Positions 62,190 to 64,000 of a stretch of DNA of 64,000 bases are shown here, in pieces. Both the position numbers and the translations under genes were made by a program. The notes beneath the pieces were generated by a model, which had not been told where the DNA came from, made no database searches, and saw only the letters and a list, made by a program, of their open reading frames with translations. Source of the stretch: Kalaharituber pfeilii (Eukaryota > Ascomycota > Pezizomycetes > Pezizales > Pezizaceae); assembly GCA_015179045.1 (NCBI GenBank), contig WHUZ01000010.1:372001-436000 (forward strand), in the 5' to 3' direction. Position 1 is the stretch's first letter. Each line of letters begins with the position of its first letter.

Positions 62190-62345
62190 GAAAAAAAAAA
62201 AAAAATAAAATAAAAAAAAATGCGGCCGCCAAAAATATGGCGGCCGACATGCCAAGGTGTCGGCCGCACTCAACCCCCCCATTTCGGGTGACTTTAGGTC
62301 CAGACTACGGCCAGAGGCCGGAAAATAATAGTCTGGGCACGAGAA
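62190..62345. repeat. A-rich run followed by GC-rich double hairpin
   Basis: GGCCGCCA/TGGCGGCC (loop AAAATA) and GGCCGACA/TGTCGGCC form adjacent hairpins at about 62222-62270. They are followed by CCAGACT ... AGTCTGG at 62300-62338 and the AATAATAGTCTGGGCACGAG string shared with 46245. It is probably the end of an uncharacterised element. Confidence 0.55.
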
Positions 62346-62594
62346 CATGGCGAGGTGTATATTTAAAGAAAGAAAAGGACTAACTAAATACTAAATACAT
62401 GTATTTCCCGCTTGTCCTTCGTGGTGCGGGTAGCCGGGAACCCCGAAAAAACCTGTCTACTTCCTTCCCCTGTCTGTCTCGTAAACACTTGTGTTTAACC
62501 ATCTTCCTCCGAGCCTGACTTTCCCGGTCTCCGTAGGTGTCTCCAGGTATACCACTACGGAACTTGTCTTTTTTCCCTCTTCCAACAGGATTGA
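62346..62594 (-). pseudogene. LINE-A ORF1 C-terminal fragment
   Basis: The minus strand reads LLEEGKKTSSVVVYLETPTE then GKVRLGGRWLNTSVYETDRG and stop, followed by 3' UTR. Only the first part of the tail (GGCGAGG side) remains, so the 3' end was lost. Confidence 0.7.
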
Positions 62595-63160
62595 CTTCAC
62601 AACCTCCTCGGGCCATGTCTAACATTACGTGACCGAAGCCGTATCTCGACCTACAGGACAGCTAACGACAAGCAGTCAACTGCAAACGACGCCCCTCGGC
62701 CCGACGGTCGCGGGGACCCCCAAATACTGACAGGAAACGATCACTCAGACATCTTCCCCCGAGGAAACAGCCATCAACGCTCTTGGAACGCCTTTCAGAA
62801 CCTCCCTCAACCTCCTCAAATCACCTCCAGCTCACAGAGTCACCTCCACGGCGGGGGCACCTCGAGACCCCATCAGAGGCCTCCCACACCACGAAAAGAC
62901 GGACCCCCAGTAATAAAACGTGGACTAAAGAAAACGCCTCGATCTTACAAGCAACAGACCATTTAGACTGATCACATATCACATCCACGACGAACGATCG
63001 AACGAATTAAGACCAGCCCTCACAATCAGGCCTCCCTCATATCACATCACCATATCACATATCACATATCACATCCGAAGGCATACATATCACATTCAAA
63101 GGTAACGCCCAATAGGCAACAACCAACAGTATCACCCAGTGACCAGATAGAAACAACGAC
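62595..63160 (+). mobile_element. Family 2 LINE 5' UTR
   Basis: ACAACCTCCTCGGGCCATG onward aligns with 13216-13668. An ATATCACATATCACATC tandem repeat lies at 63040-63100. Confidence 0.72.
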
Positions 63161-63171
63161 CCAACATCGGG

Positions 63172-63450
63172 ATGCAGAAGACAACCAAAGGGAAGGGAAA
63201 GGAGAGGAGGAAAGGAACAACAAAGTGAATAAGATAGAGTTCCACAGAGTCCAGGACTGGAAGCACCTCAAATTTGTCACAGAGGACCAACAGTGAACTC
63301 TCCACAAATTCCACGACATCATTAACCACACGAGGAGCCGCAACTCGGGAGTCCGGGACGAGCATTCCCCCTGCAGGGGAACTCACAGCGATCGCGAGTT
63401 TTCCAAGAAAGGAAAAGTGCAGATGCCCCGCGTGAATACGTAGGGTAGTA
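63172..63450 (+). pseudogene. Family 2 LINE ORF1, N-terminal fragment
   Basis: MQKTTKGKGKERRKGTTK, then VEFHRVQDWKHLKFVTEDQQ, a TGA at the conserved tryptophan (QQ-W-TLHKF in other copies), and TLHKFHDIINHTRSR. It is cut off after 63450. Confidence 0.65.
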
Positions 63451-63830
63451 GCAAACCACTCTGTGCATTGATCTACTTCGGCCTCTAACACAGGAGCAAG
63501 TGGTAAGCACGGCAGAAGCAATGCTGCTAGGTATCCCTGATAACTAACCGATGTGGACGCTGATCGGGTGCGAACCGATACCCCAGGTTGACATCCGGTA
63601 AGTGCGAGTTGCCAGCACTGCAGTAGGTCACTTTTCGAGCCAATAGACCTGCTGGGTGAGGCTTTGGTTAGTGGAGTATGGGTTGAGTTGTGTAATTCGT
63701 CCTTAGGGAATTCGTATCAGCTGCTTGTAGGCTAGGTTCCTGGGATATGTGACAACTCGAGTTACTCTGCGAGGCGATGCGGGCCTTACCGGCAAGTTCT
63801 CATACAGCCAGGTAGGCATAGCGAAGGAGT
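63451..63830. other. Unassigned
   Basis: No gene or repeat match was found within the window for this 380-base stretch. Confidence 0.35.
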
Positions 63831-64000
63831 GTTTTTTTTTTTTTTTTTTTATTTCATTGATCGCATGCCGCCCTAAGGGCTATGGCGATGTTTAGGTACA
63901 TAACTATAGACTGGTAGAGAAAATATAAGAAAGGTAAAAAAGAAAGCCCATCCTACTCCTCCCCTGCCCATTCCAAGATTTCCGCCAAGTTGGTGTCTTT
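63831..64000 (-). mobile_element. LINE-A 3' end, running out of the window
   Basis: Poly(T), inverse type A hairpin (ATCGC/GCGAT, triloop TTA on the tail strand), 3' UTR, and on the minus strand the ORF2 C-terminus KDTNLAEILEWAGEE with stop near 63955. It resembles the ORF2 ends at 19450-19491 and 46010-46047. Confidence 0.88.

Overview
The window looks like fungal DNA, most likely from a filamentous ascomycete with a transposon-bloated genome; I cannot name the species. The evidence is short spliceosomal introns (about 50-185 bp, GTAAGT-like donors, CTAA-type branch sites, AG acceptors), LINEs with an endonuclease-RT-RNase H ORF2 of the Tad-like sort found in fungi, hAT-like and PIF/Harbinger-like DNA elements, solo LTRs, and host genes of types known from fungi (a RecQ-like helicase and a probable DUF6589 protein). 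There is no sign of operons, Shine-Dalgarno sites or CRISPR. Layout: 1-23.6 kb holds two tandemly duplicated copies (genes 1 and 2) of an unrecognised four-exon gene, a 1.25-kb inverted-repeat element, and several LINEs in nested stacks. 23.7-29.15 kb and 45.6-52.96 kb are the two arms of a large inverted duplication, each with a further copy of the gene family (genes 3 and 5) and both reaching into exon 1 of the gene-4 type. Gene 4 itself (29.1-31.0 kb) is split by a hAT-like element. Between the arms are a three-deep LINE nest (31.2-34.6 kb), an ORF1-only LINE (34.7-36.7 kb), a 4.1-kb foldback element with minisatellite arms (37.05-41.2 kb) and a decayed LINE ORF2 carrying a complete ORF1-only LINE (41.7-45.3 kb). 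From 53 to 62 kb there is a less repetitive block: an intact three-exon DUF6589-like gene, a convergent RecQ-like helicase broken by a frameshift, a solo LTR and a LINE tail, and an unknown coiled-coil-type gene with two frame breaks. Repeats resume from 62.2 kb to the end. The dominant signal is retrotransposition in trans. Over 30 insertions end in one of two short structured 3' tails followed by poly(A). Tail A pairs CTCGC with GCGAG, or ATCGC with GCGAT, around a GCC/GGC inner stem and a variable triloop. Tail B pairs CCCTGC with GCGGGG. Many insertions are only 40-70 bp, so they are just tail plus poly(A), with perfect 10-17 bp target-site duplications (TSDs). Others are complete about 1.4-kb elements that carry ORF1 and no ORF2. 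Duplicated segments give empty sites that prove several of these insertions and allow relative dating. The gene family (one exon of only 10-13 coding bases, then three larger exons; about 280-350 aa) is the most intriguing unassigned biology: five gene-length copies, a sixth reduced to exon 1, and a shared upstream motif GGAGGCCTGAACGCCAA. Coordinates of repeat edges without a TSD are approximate.
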